DNA of 36,927 nt from Deltaproteobacteria bacterium (GTDB lineage Bacteria > Desulfobacterota > Desulfuromonadia > Geobacterales > Geobacteraceae). Of this stretch, positions 1 through 8,951 are shown in pieces. Location of the stretch: positions 1 through 36,927 of the forward strand of contig JAJZUQ010000029.1 of the NCBI GenBank assembly GCA_021848385.1. Reading direction: 5' to 3'. The position numbers and the translations under genes are program-made. The notes beneath the pieces are model-generated. The model was given only the letters and a program-made list of their open reading frames with translations, was not told where the DNA came from and searched no databases. Numbering within the stretch: the stretch's first letter is position 1; each line of letters opens with the position of its first letter.

Positions 1-456
1 ATGACACTGTCCACGGCCCAGGTGGCCAATGCGGCACGTGAACAGGCCCAGGGCGGGAAGCAGATCCGGGTTGCCGTTGAGCGGATGAATACCGTCACCC
101 AGGAGGTAACGGGAGCGACCCGAGAACAGACGCTGGGGAGCAAGCAGATCCGGATTGCCGTTGAGAACATGAATCACGTAACCCAGCAGGTGAGCATCGC
201 CACGAAGGAGCAGGCACTCTCAGCGCGGCAGATCGTGGAAGCGGTCAACAGTATGAACAGCATGACCATGTCGGTGGCCAATGCGACGGCGGAGCAGAAG
301 AAGGGTGGGGAGATGGTGGTGCAGGCGGTGGAAAATATCAGCGACAGCGCCCGGGAAAACCTCTCGTCGGTGCAGCAGCTTTCCCGTTCTGCCCAGAACC
401 TTTCCCAGCAGGCCATCGATCTGGCCGCCATGGTAGCTGAGTTCAAAGTGGAATGA
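1..456 (+). CDS. Methyl-accepting chemotaxis protein, C-terminal part (truncated by window edge)
   Basis: This is the C-terminal cytoplasmic end of a chemoreceptor, which would relay ligand binding to CheA/CheW. The visible 151 residues are all predicted coiled coil. They contain about three 28-residue imperfect repeats built around the pattern KQIR-AVE-MN-VTQ-V--AT-EQ, visible in the DNA as 84-bp repeats, and they end in the usual chemoreceptor tail motif (SQQAIDLAAMVAEFKV). The ATG at base 1 is internal to the gene; sensor domain, membrane segments and HAMP must lie upstream. The gene is followed after 59 bp by cheR, so the receptor probably belongs to the chemosensory operon running to 5141. 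I see no C-terminal pentapeptide for CheR docking. Family call is firm; the ligand cannot be told. Confidence 0.85.
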   Translation: MTLSTAQVANAAREQAQGGKQIRVAVERMNTVTQEVTGATREQTLGSKQIRIAVENMNHVTQQVSIATKEQALSARQIVEAVNSMNSMTMSVANATAEQKKGGEMVVQAVENISDSARENLSSVQQLSRSAQNLSQQAIDLAAMVAEFKVE

Positions 457-515
457 TATGACCCTCCGATGACAATGTCCCATCGGACGGTGCACTTTCT
501 TTAAAAGGGTAAACA

Positions 516-1418
516 ATGGCTGATGCTTCATTTGATGAAATCCGGCAGTATGTGCAGGACAGGACCCGTCTTAGTTTTTCGGGGCACAAGCTGAGTCTTT
601 TTCAAAAAAAATTGCAACAACGCGTTGAAGAGCTCTCGTTGTCCGGCTTATCAGCATACAAGGACATCCTGTTGGCCTCTCCCTCCGAGGAATCCGCGTT
701 GTTGGACAGTATCACTACAAACGAAACCTGCTTCTTTCGCAATCCGCGCCAGTTTGACTATCTGCGCACTCATATCCTGCCGCGCCTTGAAGAGGAGAGG
801 GGGAATGCCAGTTTTCGCCGTCTCGCACAGGGAGAGCTGTCTGGAAATTTGAACGACATGCGCCTGCGAATACTCAGCGCCGGCTGCTCCACAGGGGAGG
901 AGCCTTATACTGTTGCCATGACGGTTCTCGAAGGGCTGCGATATCCCCGTGCCTGGGATATCCAGATAGTCGCCGGCGACCTGAGCGAATGCTGCCTTGA
1001 AATCGCCCGGCGCGGTTTTTATGAAACGGCTCGTCTTAAAGGAATTCCGAACAAACTACTGACCAAGTATATGGACAACTCTGCCGACGGGGCCACCTTC
1101 AAGGAGGAAGTCAGGCGCCTTACCAGGTTCATGCGGCTCAATCTCAACGATGTCATGCGGGGAGACAGCTTTCCAGATACCTCCTCTACAGAGCCCTTTG
1201 ATATTGTTTTCTGCCGAAATGTCATGATATATTTTTCATCATCCTGCCAGCAACAACTGGTGGATTCTCTTTACAGTATCATCGCTCCCGGCGGGTATCT
1301 GTTTACAGGCGACGCCGAACCACTCCACCTGTTCAGTCATGACTTCACGCCGGTTCGTGAAGCCGGCTGCCTAATCTATCGAAAAACGGGGTCCAACGCG
1401 CATGGCCAAACTGTCTGA
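516..1418 (+). CDS. cheR: CheR-type chemoreceptor glutamate methyltransferase (first copy)
   Basis: The 300-aa product should transfer methyl groups from S-adenosylmethionine to receptor glutamates during adaptation. The N-terminal all-alpha CheR domain covers about residues 1-75 and ends in the family motif NETCFFR (69-75). The SAM-binding loop SAGCSTGEEPYT is at 121-132 and the later FCRNVMIYF motif at 232-240. Both are intact, so the enzyme should be active. The start has a purine-rich AAAAGGG at a normal distance. The 3' end overlaps the next gene, a HEAT-repeat protein, by 17 bp. A second CheR lies two genes downstream; the two differ clearly in sequence, so this is an old duplication or two independent acquisitions rather than a recent copy. 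Confidence 0.95.
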   Translation: MADASFDEIRQYVQDRTRLSFSGHKLSLFQKKLQQRVEELSLSGLSAYKDILLASPSEESALLDSITTNETCFFRNPRQFDYLRTHILPRLEEERGNASFRRLAQGELSGNLNDMRLRILSAGCSTGEEPYTVAMTVLEGLRYPRAWDIQIVAGDLSECCLEIARRGFYETARLKGIPNKLLTKYMDNSADGATFKEEVRRLTRFMRLNLNDVMRGDSFPDTSSTEPFDIVFCRNVMIYFSSSCQQQLVDSLYSIIAPGGYLFTGDAEPLHLFSHDFTPVREAGCLIYRKTGSNAHGQTV

Positions 1419-3234
1419 TCGGTTCCGTTCCGACGCTGCACGCCTGGAGGGTCGACCTGTGATCGAACTCCTCCTCCTGGTCGGCGACGAATCCAAGGGG
1501 TGCAGACAGGAAGCCCTCGATCTGCTCCTGGATCGTGATTTTGGTACTATTTATCCCACGCTGGAACATGCCGTGCGGAATAATGCCCTTGCCGACCTGC
1601 GTAACGGCGCCATGGAAGTGCTGGTACATTTCGGCCGTCAGTCCGTCCCCCACCTCATTGATCTGCTTCATGACGAAGACGAAGAGGTACGTAATTTCAG
1701 CACGGTCATGCTGGGTGACATCGCTGTCCGGGATGCGGTAGAACCTCTCATCGCCGCACTCAATGACCCCGATGCCAATGTTCGGCATGGTGCCGCCGAA
1801 GCCCTTGGAAGAATAGGCGATCGCTCAGCTTTGCTGCCTCTGCTCAAGCTCCTCGGAGAAGACTTCTGGCAACAGTACCCCGCCCTGGCAGCTATCCGCG
1901 AAATGCGCGACAACCGGGCAGTCCCCTATCTCTTGCCGCTGGTAAACGACGAGATGCTGGGAGAACCTGCCATAGAGGCGCTGGCTGCCATAGGTGACAG
2001 TCGGGCACTACCGTCCCTCACTGCACTACTCATGACACCATCTTCACGTTCTGCAGCGGCCGTGCGGGCAATTTGCACCATCTGCTCCGGCGAGACGGGG
2101 CAGGGCAGGGAACCTGCCCTGAAGCCCCCACTGCTCAATGATTTATTGGAGTCCGCCCCTGTCGAAGAGAATCTGCGGCGATTCGCCGGTAGTCCTGAAA
2201 CTGACGCAACTGCAAACGCGGCCCGCGCACTTCTGGAAATGCGCGATGGGAAATGCAAGCTACCTTTTGGTGACACGATCCCAAAAGGTCCATTGGCCGA
2301 TCACCCCTCCGTGGAAATCGCTAGCACTACCGAAGATGCTACCATCAAGGCGGCACTTGCCGAGATAGAAGCGGGACTCCCTCTCGAAGCGGTGCTTGTG
2401 AACGCGCGGTCAGCCGGCAATGGGCTTGAACAGACAATTATAGAAACAGTTGGGCGACAGGGAAAGGGTGACGTTGTCGAATCACTCCTTGCGCTGCTGG
2501 AAAAGCCCGATAATCCCCGTCATGTTGATTTTGCCATTCTCCATGCACTGGCTGCGGCACATCCCGGCAGGCCCGTAGCTGTGAATAGGTTGGAGCCCTT
2601 TACGGACCACCCCGACCCGGATATGCGTCGTCTTGCCCTGCAAGCGCTGACCGGACTCAATTCGTCAGAGGCGCTTCCTCCCCTCACCAGCGCGACAGCC
2701 GATCATCACTGGAGCGTGAGGATGGAAGCATTGCGGTTGCTACCCAGAATTGACATCAAACGTGCCGAGGATTCTTTGCTGGCAGCACTTGACGACACTG
2801 ATATACTCGTTCGCAAATCTGCCGTTACCGGTCTGGGGGAGCTGGGCAGTCTTAAAGCCGTAGTGCCGCTGGTGAACCTGCTGTGTGATAATGAAGTAGG
2901 CCGAGTGGCGTTTGACGCACTGTTGACGATTGGTGAAGCTGCGTTGCCAGAGCTTCATGCATATGCCAGAAGCAGTTCACTTGAAGTTCGCGAGCGGGTG
3001 ATCGACGTGGTCGGCCGGCTTGCTTCGACAACAAGCATCCCTCTGTTACGCGAACTTGCGGCCGATCCCCATCCAGCCATCAGAATGGCTGTCATCCATG
3101 CGTTCTGGAACTGTCACGATTCATCGGTCCTCCCCATACTTTCCCATCTGAATGGCAATGACCCTGTCCCCGAAGTGCGTCATGCCGCGATGGTTGTCTC
3201 AAAAGGGCTCGATGTGGAGACGATATCGCTATGA
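1402..3234 (+). CDS. HEAT-repeat protein (PBS-lyase type) in the chemotaxis operon
   Basis: A 610-aa protein made almost wholly of HEAT/PBS-lyase-type helical repeats about 31 residues long. They are recognisable as VPHLIDLLHDEDEEVR, AVEPLIAALNDPDANVRHGAA, SALLPLLKLL near the N-terminus and again at about 430-600 (ADDSLLAALDDTDILVRKSA-like and IPLLRELAADPHPAIRMA-like units). The middle (about 250-400) is less regular. There is no signal peptide or membrane segment, so it is cytoplasmic. HEAT superhelices are protein-binding scaffolds. Its place between two cheR genes, overlapping the first, suggests it scaffolds or modulates this chemosensory array; that role is inferred. It could instead be a PBS-lyase-like domain of unrelated use, but no catalytic motif is visible. 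Confidence 0.85.
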   Translation: MAKLSDRFRSDAARLEGRPVIELLLLVGDESKGCRQEALDLLLDRDFGTIYPTLEHAVRNNALADLRNGAMEVLVHFGRQSVPHLIDLLHDEDEEVRNFSTVMLGDIAVRDAVEPLIAALNDPDANVRHGAAEALGRIGDRSALLPLLKLLGEDFWQQYPALAAIREMRDNRAVPYLLPLVNDEMLGEPAIEALAAIGDSRALPSLTALLMTPSSRSAAAVRAICTICSGETGQGREPALKPPLLNDLLESAPVEENLRRFAGSPETDATANAARALLEMRDGKCKLPFGDTIPKGPLADHPSVEIASTTEDATIKAALAEIEAGLPLEAVLVNARSAGNGLEQTIIETVGRQGKGDVVESLLALLEKPDNPRHVDFAILHALAAAHPGRPVAVNRLEPFTDHPDPDMRRLALQALTGLNSSEALPPLTSATADHHWSVRMEALRLLPRIDIKRAEDSLLAALDDTDILVRKSAVTGLGELGSLKAVVPLVNLLCDNEVGRVAFDALLTIGEAALPELHAYARSSSLEVRERVIDVVGRLASTTSIPLLRELAADPHPAIRMAVIHAFWNCHDSSVLPILSHLNGNDPVPEVRHAAMVVSKGLDVETISL

Positions 3235-3246
3235 CATTCCCCTGCC

Positions 3247-4086
3247 ATGGTTAAAATGAATCCTGAAGAGTTCAGGCTTATCCAGGAGTTTGTCAATGAG
3301 CACTTTGGCCTTATCCTGAGCGAAGACAAGGCGGGTTCGCTGGCGAACAAGCTGACTCCACGTCTCGTGGATTTACGACTCAGTTCCATCACCGATTATT
3401 ACTACCACCTGAAATTTTCACAAGACAGCAAGAAGGAGCACCTCAATTTCATATCCCTCCTGACGAACAATGAGACCTATTTTTTCAGGGAGGATGCACA
3501 ACTCAAGGTTTTCGCCAACTCCATACTACCGGTCATCAAAGAAAACAGGATGCGTAAAAAAGATCGGCGCATCCGGATCGTTTCGGCAGGCTGCTCCAGC
3601 GGAGAGGAGGCCTATACCCTGGCCATGATTCTCCTTGAATCGGGACAATTCCTCTGGGAGTGGGATGTACAGGTTGTTGGGGTGGATATCGATCAGGCTG
3701 TCATTGCCAAAGCTGAAGCGGGAATCTACGGCAGAAGGTCTGTGTCCGTTACCCCTCCTCAACTTTTGGAGCGGTATTTCAGCAAAGAGGGGGATGGTTA
3801 TTGTGTCAAGGAGGTTCTGCGACGCCTCACCAGTTTCCGGCAGGTGAATCTCCTTGAATTCGCTGATCATTTTGCGGAGGATTCACTAGACATCATTTTC
3901 TGCCGCAATGTCATCATCTATTTTAACGACACTACCGTCCGAGAAACTGTTGAGGGATTCGCACGGACTCTACGCCCCGACGGTTACCTCTTTCTCGGCC
4001 ATTCCGAATCGCTGGCGAGAATCACGAAACTCTATGAGCCACTTCGTTTCACCGGCGCCGTTATCTACCAAACGAGGCAATCATGA
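3247..4086 (+). CDS. cheR: CheR-type chemoreceptor glutamate methyltransferase (second copy)
   Basis: A 279-aa SAM-dependent receptor methyltransferase. It has the N-terminal CheR domain with NNETYFFRE (74-82), the SAM loop SAGCSSGEEAYT (113-124) and FCRNVIIYF (219-227), all intact. It shares the full domain order with the first cheR but differs at most positions between motifs. The last four bases overlap the cheB start (ATGA), implying translational coupling with the opposing demethylase. An in-frame ATG at 3256 is an alternative start; neither has a strong Shine-Dalgarno sequence. Two methyltransferases against one methylesterase may serve different receptors, or one may methylate an atypical partner. 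Confidence 0.95.
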   Translation: MVKMNPEEFRLIQEFVNEHFGLILSEDKAGSLANKLTPRLVDLRLSSITDYYYHLKFSQDSKKEHLNFISLLTNNETYFFREDAQLKVFANSILPVIKENRMRKKDRRIRIVSAGCSSGEEAYTLAMILLESGQFLWEWDVQVVGVDIDQAVIAKAEAGIYGRRSVSVTPPQLLERYFSKEGDGYCVKEVLRRLTSFRQVNLLEFADHFAEDSLDIIFCRNVIIYFNDTTVRETVEGFARTLRPDGYLFLGHSESLARITKLYEPLRFTGAVIYQTRQS

Positions 4087-5141
4087 ATACCTCCTCAGAA
4101 CTACGAAAAATCAGGGTACTGGTTGTCGATGATTCGGCCTTCGTCAGGCGGGCGCTCATAAGGATGCTCGACAACAACCCTCTCATCCAGGTCGTTGACG
4201 TTGCATCGGACGGAGAAATGGCCATCAGTCTGGTGAAAAGGCTTCGTCCGGATGTAGTGACTCTCGACGTGCGGATGCCGGTACTTGACGGTCTGGCGGC
4301 GTTGGAACGGATCATGGCGGAATGCCCGACACCGGTCATCATGCTCAGTTCCCTGACGGAAAAAGGGGGAGAAAACACCCTGCGCGCCCTGGAACTGGGG
4401 GCGGTTGATTTTATCGACAAGTCCGCCGCGGGCGGTTCCATGGATATAACAGTGATTGCCAACGAGCTCATCGCGAAGATTCTGGTAGCCGCCAAGGTTG
4501 AGTTGCGCAAGCTGCAAGCTATCCCGAGAGAAGTACGAACTGAACATGCAAGCCATCCATATTCCACGTCAGCCGGCACGGAGGCTGTTCTTATAGGTAC
4601 CTCCACCGGCGGGCCTCCCGCACTTCAGCAGGTTCTCACCGCACTTCCCGCGGATTTTCCCTGTCCCATACTTATCGTCCAGCATATGCCGGTAGGATTC
4701 ACCGCTTCCCTTGCGGAACGTCTCAACCGGCTCTGTTCTCTTCACGTGAAAGAAGCAGTGGATGGTGAGCGTCTTTCCCGCGGTACCGCCTACCTTGCTC
4801 CAGCAGGCCAGCATCTCAAGTTGACCAGGGAGGGGGGAGTGTTACGGGCGAAGCTCGACCTCAAGCCGGAGGGTACCCTTCACCGGCCATCGGTTGACAC
4901 GTTGCTGGAAACAGCAGCGGAGGTCTGCGGCAGTAAATGCCTGGCAGCCGTGCTCACGGGGATGGGACGGGATGGAGCTGTCGGCGCTGCCGCGCTGGCA
5001 GGTGCCGGAAGCCGGATAGTGGTTGAATCGGAGGAATCGGCCATCGTTTTCGGCATGCCAAAGGCTGTGCTGGAGACAGTAAAAACGGCAACAGTGGTGC
5101 CGCTGCACAAGGTGGCAAAGACGCTGCTTGAAATGGTTTAA
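4083..5141 (+). CDS. cheB: Chemotaxis response regulator and receptor methylesterase/deamidase CheB
   Basis: A 352-aa two-domain protein. The N-terminal receiver has the acidic pair in VVDDSAF (14-20), the phosphoacceptor D62 in LDVRMP and a lysine in DFIDKS. A variable linker (about 140-165) joins it to the methylesterase domain. Its serine lies in GTSTGG (S174), the histidine in QHMP (H201) and the aspartate in TGMGRDG (D297). It removes methyl groups from receptors and deamidates glutamines when phosphorylated by CheA. The ATG overlaps the cheR stop. No cheA or cheW is in the window, so those genes must lie upstream or elsewhere. A terminator follows at once, closing the operon. Confidence 0.96.
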   Translation: MNTSSELRKIRVLVVDDSAFVRRALIRMLDNNPLIQVVDVASDGEMAISLVKRLRPDVVTLDVRMPVLDGLAALERIMAECPTPVIMLSSLTEKGGENTLRALELGAVDFIDKSAAGGSMDITVIANELIAKILVAAKVELRKLQAIPREVRTEHASHPYSTSAGTEAVLIGTSTGGPPALQQVLTALPADFPCPILIVQHMPVGFTASLAERLNRLCSLHVKEAVDGERLSRGTAYLAPAGQHLKLTREGGVLRAKLDLKPEGTLHRPSVDTLLETAAEVCGSKCLAAVLTGMGRDGAVGAAALAGAGSRIVVESEESAIVFGMPKAVLETVKTATVVPLHKVAKTLLEMV

Positions 5142-5168
5142 AGTGGATCGAAGGACGCTTGAACGAAT

Positions 5169-5198
5169 GCGGGGGTATCCTTTATGCGGACCCCCCTT
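5169..5198. terminator. Convergent terminator between cheB and infA
   Basis: GGGGGT at 5171-5176 pairs with ACCCCC at 5190-5195 around a 13-nt loop. It lies between two genes read towards each other, so it can serve both strands. The T-runs after the stem are short. Confidence 0.6.
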
Positions 5199-5216
5199 CG
5201 CTATTAAGAGGCGGGC

Positions 5217-5435
5217 TTATTTTGCGCGATAGGTGATACGGCCCCGTGACAGGTCATAGGGGGAAAGCTCCACGGTTACCTTGTCACCGGGAAGGATCTT
5301 GATGAAGTATTTGCGCATCTTGCCGGAGATATGGGCCAGCACGATGTGGTCGTTCTCAAGTTTCACCCGGAACATGGCATTGGGAAGCGGCTCTACGACC
5401 GTTCCTTCAACTTCGATGGCTTCTTCTTTACTCAT
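5217..5435 (-). CDS. infA: Translation initiation factor IF-1
   Basis: A 72-aa protein of exactly the usual IF-1 length, formed by a single S1-like OB fold. Diagnostic segments are the N-terminal [13 protein letters not shown], the central [16 protein letters not shown] and the C-terminal [16 protein letters not shown]-1 binds the 30S A-site and assists IF-2 and IF-3 during initiation. A GAGGAG ribosome-binding site lies about 10 bases upstream of the ATG. Many bacteria keep infA in the ribosomal-protein region; here it is solitary and is one of only two genes to the left of the dif site that oppose the general gene direction. Confidence 0.97.
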
Positions 5436-5635
5436 TATCTATGCTCCTCACATGGTATCCTGTCCATAAAGTCTTCTCAAACCTCGCTACTCTACAAGTA
5501 TTCTGCTGAAATTGCAAGCTGGAATTCTTTTGCGACAGCGGCTGCACCGCTTGCCTTCCGTCGGGAAAAACCCTTTACAAGTACCAGTCAACCGTATTAT
5601 TTTCACGTGGATTCTGTCGAAAGGACATATAACCC
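5436..5635. promoter_or_regulatory. Divergent intergenic region of infA; weak + strand promoter
   Basis: This 200-bp gap must hold the promoters for infA (reverse) and the following forward gene. For the forward gene a TTTACA at 5574-5579 and TTATTT at 5597-5602 with a 17-bp spacer form a weak sigma-70-like candidate. I see no clear match for infA. Confidence 0.35.
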
Positions 5636-6035
5636 ATGGCTGACCTCCTTCGGGATATCCCTCTTGCCAACGGCCTTACCGTATGCATATCTGATCATAC
5701 CCATCGTTATTACGGGGATTTTTACCGGGTAAGGGTGGAGTTTTCCTGTATGACACCTCTTCGTGAAGCTTACTTCGCAGACGAGCAGGCATTCGGAGAG
5801 GCTCGCCGCCTTCTGGGGAGAGGTGGTGACCTATCGCCGACTCGTCGAGCAGATGGGGGTACCATCCACAGAAATAGAACGGGTCCGGGAAAAACTTATT
5901 CAGAACTTTATCGACCATTCTCTCCCCTATTTTACCGCCGACGATTTCCCGGAGAAACTCGTGCGTGGAGAAGTGCGCAAAATTTCCCGGAAGGGGGCAC
6001 GGAAAGCAGTCTTTCCGTCGAAAAATGATGGGTGA
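5636..6035 (+). pseudogene. Small conserved hypothetical gene split by a +1 frameshift
   Basis: Two overlapping frames together read as one ~132-aa protein. Frame A from the ATG at 5636 gives a good start (MADLLRDIPLANGLTV, then RYYGDFYRVRVEF and AFGEARRLLG). Frame B then continues as EVVTYRRLVEQMGVPSTEIE and a long C-terminal part to 6035. The switch fits at base 5819, after the codon GGG at 5816-5818; dropping one base there gives a seamless LLG-EVVTYRR junction. From memory, a protein with this uninterrupted order is common in Geobacter-type genomes, but I cannot check it here. Function unknown. The 3' end overlaps the next gene's ATG. Causes could be a sequence error, a real inactivating insertion or programmed frameshifting. 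Confidence 0.7.
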
Positions 6036-7353
6036 GGCGTCCCTTGACATTGATAAACTGACCTTTGGCGGAGCCGGATTGGGGCACCTGGATGGCCGAG
6101 CCTGCTTTGTCCCTCTCACAGCTCCCGGAGACGAAGCACGCGTCAGAATTGTCCGGGAGAAGCGTTCCTATGTCGAAGCCGAGTTGCTTGAGATCCTCCG
6201 GCCGTCCCCCCTCAGGACATCACCTCCTTGCCCGGTTTTCGGCTCGTGTGGCGGTTGTAACTGGCAGCACCTTGACTACCCCGCCCAGATTGCCGCCAAA
6301 GAAGCGATTTTTTTCGAACTCCTCTGGAGGGGAGGGAGGGTAGCGCGCGAGCTGATTCTCCCGGCGGTCGAAGCACGAACCCCATATGGTTATCGATCCC
6401 GGGTGCAGCTCAAGCTGCGGCTTGCGTCAGGCAACCTGCACATGGGATTCTACCGGAACGGCACACATTTCGTCATTGCCGTTCCCGGCACGTGTGCAAT
6501 AGCCGATCCCGTCATCAACCGCCTCATCGGAGAACTGCGCATTGTTCTGCCGGAATTCAGGCATGCCGACAAGCTTTCCCAGATCGATATCGCCGTGGGA
6601 GAAGATGGCGCGGCCATCCTGATCTTTCATTTCATTGGCGAACAACCTGACGAGCTCCATGATTTCCTCCTGCAGCGTCTGTCCATGCTCCTGTCAGCTT
6701 CCGGCATCTTTATCCAGTGCGGCAGGAAATCGGCCATAACGCGTGTAGCAGGGATTGATTCTCTTTTTTACACGATTCCCGCCGAATTTCTGACGGGCCT
6801 TCCTGAAATGAAACTCTCCTTCAGCAGGGGAGGGTTCTCCCAGGTACATTACCGTCAGAACCTGGCACTCCTTTCTACCGTTGCTGATTGGGCAGCACCG
6901 GTAGACACGGATCGGTTGCTGGATATTTACTGCGGCAACGGGAACTTCTCCCTCCCCTTGGCCCGCTATGTGGCCAGAGTTGTCGGCATAGAGGAATATG
7001 AACCATCGATTGAAGATGCGCGACGGAATGCATCAGCAAACAGAATAGACAATACCACCTTTCGATGCCAGGGTGCCAGGGCCGGTATCCATGAACTGGT
7101 TGCGACCGGCGAATCTTTTGATCTCATACTGCTCGATCCTCCCCGGTCAGGTGCGTCTGACATAATTGCGCAACTTCCTGCGCTGTCTCCCCGTGCCATC
7201 ATCTACGTGTCATGTGACCCGGCGACCCTCGCCAGAGATATAGGCCTCTTGCGTGCACACGGCTATGCCGTCACCAAGAGCCGCCCCATTGACATGTTTC
7301 CCCAGACGTATCACATAGAGAGCGTTACATTGCTAGAGCCATACAGCGGATAG
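6025..7353 (+). CDS. rlmD: 23S rRNA (uracil-5-)-methyltransferase, RlmD/RumA type
   Basis: A 442-aa RNA m5U methyltransferase. An N-terminal TRAM/OB domain is followed by a [4Fe-4S] cysteine set C69, C75, C78 (PCPVFGSCGGCNW) and C157, as in RumA. The SAM-binding motif DIYCGNGNFS is at 300-309, LLDPPRSG at 369-376, and the catalytic-cysteine motif VSCDPATLARD at 395-405, with C397 the likely nucleophile. MFPQTYHIE near the C-terminus is also typical. I chose the ATG at 6025 (or 6028), not the upstream in-frame GTG at 5965, because it opens the TRAM domain and overlaps the previous stop. The closely related TrmA/RlmC specificities cannot be excluded, although the Fe-S cysteines favour the RlmC/RlmD side. 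Confidence 0.88.
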   Translation: MMGEASLDIDKLTFGGAGLGHLDGRACFVPLTAPGDEARVRIVREKRSYVEAELLEILRPSPLRTSPPCPVFGSCGGCNWQHLDYPAQIAAKEAIFFELLWRGGRVARELILPAVEARTPYGYRSRVQLKLRLASGNLHMGFYRNGTHFVIAVPGTCAIADPVINRLIGELRIVLPEFRHADKLSQIDIAVGEDGAAILIFHFIGEQPDELHDFLLQRLSMLLSASGIFIQCGRKSAITRVAGIDSLFYTIPAEFLTGLPEMKLSFSRGGFSQVHYRQNLALLSTVADWAAPVDTDRLLDIYCGNGNFSLPLARYVARVVGIEEYEPSIEDARRNASANRIDNTTFRCQGARAGIHELVATGESFDLILLDPPRSGASDIIAQLPALSPRAIIYVSCDPATLARDIGLLRAHGYAVTKSRPIDMFPQTYHIESVTLLEPYSG

Positions 7354-7392
7354 CATGACTGCTGCGAAGTATTTTCAGAAAGGCGGTGTAAA

Positions 7393-8412
7393 GTGTTCGG
7401 TAAATTTTTCAGCAGGGATTACCGGTATTATGTGAGCCAGGGGGACAAGTTTTTGGCGGCAGAGCGTTTCGCGGATGCACGAACTGCGTTTGACGATGCC
7501 TTGGAAAAGATGAATAGTGACAAGATTGATGATGCCGCACTGGTAGCGGACATCAAAGGAAAGATGGTGCTTGCGGGCGACAGATTGGGACTTACCAATC
7601 TTGAAGAAGCGGAACACGCCTTCCAGTCAGGGATTGCGTCCAAGGCACGTGAACATATCCATCTGGTCATGCAACTGGCAGAAGACGTAACCACTAGGGA
7701 AAAGGCTGAAATATTACTACGGCGTATTGCGGAAGAGGAAGCGGGGGAACCTGCCGCACCTCCCGTACACGGGTGTGCAACTTGCAACGGTGCTTCCCCT
7801 GAATCAGTTGAAAATAGCGGCATTAGCGATGAACAGCTTTCATCAGATGACAGGTTTTACCTGGCAATACAGACTCTTCCTCAAGAGTTGTCCCTTCGGT
7901 ATGCAGGTTTGGGAGAGGAATTTGCATACGCTTACCTGACTGCGCATGGAGTGGATGGAGAAGGCGCATTAACCCTTTTTCATGCACTCAATAAAACGGG
8001 TGAAAGTGACATTTATCACTATGAGATTTCCCTCATCTATTTCAGGAAGGGAGATCTGGCACATTGTGAACATCACCTGCAACGTGCCATTGAGTTGAAC
8101 GGGGCAAACCCCCTCTGTTGGCTTGCCTTGGCTCAACTTCATGCAGATACCGGACGTTTTCAGGAAGCCCTGAAGTCACTCGACCATATGGTTGCGAATC
8201 GATTTTTGCCCGACCAGGCAAAAAGCCTGCAAGGGGATATCTATCAGAGTATTGGGGCTGTAGATAAGGCCATTGACTGTTATACCGAACTCCTGGCATC
8301 GCCGGGGGCAGCACGAATTGCCGCTGAAAGGCTGGTTCCTCTACTGGAGAGCCAGGGGCGTAGCGATGAGGCTGAATTCCTGTTCAAGAAATATCTAAAG
8401 GGATGTTGTTAA
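7393..8412 (+). CDS. Tetratricopeptide-repeat protein
   Basis: A 339-aa cytoplasmic protein of helical repeats. TPR-like units are clear in the C-terminal half: SDIYHYEISLIYFRKGDLAH, NPLCWLALAQLHADTGRF and KSLQGDIYQSIGAVDKAID. The N-terminal 110 residues (RDYRYYVSQGDKFLAAERFADA onwards) look like degenerate repeats. Between the halves lies a CATC motif near residue 128, and the protein ends in two cysteines, so a redox or metal role is possible but unproven. The start is GTG at 7393 with AAAGG just upstream. TPR domains hold protein complexes; no partner is indicated by the neighbours. Confidence 0.8.
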   Translation: MFGKFFSRDYRYYVSQGDKFLAAERFADARTAFDDALEKMNSDKIDDAALVADIKGKMVLAGDRLGLTNLEEAEHAFQSGIASKAREHIHLVMQLAEDVTTREKAEILLRRIAEEEAGEPAAPPVHGCATCNGASPESVENSGISDEQLSSDDRFYLAIQTLPQELSLRYAGLGEEFAYAYLTAHGVDGEGALTLFHALNKTGESDIYHYEISLIYFRKGDLAHCEHHLQRAIELNGANPLCWLALAQLHADTGRFQEALKSLDHMVANRFLPDQAKSLQGDIYQSIGAVDKAIDCYTELLASPGAARIAAERLVPLLESQGRSDEAEFLFKKYLKGCC

Positions 8413-8416
8413 TCAT

Positions 8417-8438
8417 GGACCGATCCGCGTGACGGTCC
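8417..8438. other. Hairpin between the TPR and HU genes
   Basis: GGACCG (8417-8422) and CGGTCC (8433-8438) are perfect complements around a 10-nt loop. No U-run follows, so it is a weak terminator or a leader hairpin of the HU gene. Confidence 0.35.
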
Positions 8439-8509
8439 TTGCCTCAGTTTAGGGACCGGCCACGAAGGTAACTTCCTGATGCCGGCGGAGATACAATCAG
8501 GAGGGTTAT

Positions 8510-8785
8510 ATGAACAAATCCGAACTCATTGATGCGCTGGCGGTAAAAAAGAATATCTCTTTCAAAAAAGCGGAAGAGATAATCAACACGATATTCGATT
8601 CGATGTCGGCAGCAATGCTGGCTGACGAGCGGATTGAAATCCGTGGATTTGGCAGTTTCGTTGTCAAGGAATACAAAGCATATACAGGGAGAAACCCGAA
8701 AACAGGCGAAGCTATCGCCGTAAACCCAAAAAAACTTCCTTTTTTCAAGGTGGGTAAGGAACTGAAGGAAAGGGTGGCTGAATAG
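8510..8785 (+). CDS. HU/IHF-family DNA-bending protein
   Basis: A 91-aa nucleoid protein. It has the N-terminal helical dimerisation part (MNKSELIDALA, then FKKAEEIINTIFD) and the beta arm IEIRGFGSFVVKEY-ARNPKTGE-like, with the diagnostic GRNPKTGE and the prolines that intercalate into DNA (VNPKK). FGSF is shared by HU and IHF. The acidic-basic pattern and FFKVGKELKERV ending resemble IHF-beta-like proteins in this lineage. AGGAGGG at 8499-8505 gives an excellent ribosome-binding site. It lies in its own short transcription unit. It bends DNA as a homo- or heterodimer; HU cannot be separated from IHF on this sequence alone. Confidence 0.93.
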   Translation: MNKSELIDALAVKKNISFKKAEEIINTIFDSMSAAMLADERIEIRGFGSFVVKEYKAYTGRNPKTGEAIAVNPKKLPFFKVGKELKERVAE

Positions 8786-8951
8786 TCGCTCTCAAACGAG
8801 CACATCACGTTTATCGCGTTCACTGTTGTTGTGGCACTGTACCTGCGTTTGGTTGTGAACTAATTAAAAACATGTGCACTAAAACTCCTTGAACTCTCCT
8901 GCGCAATCTGCTAACACTGGAAAGAAAAATTCAGGCGCCCCCACTTATTTA

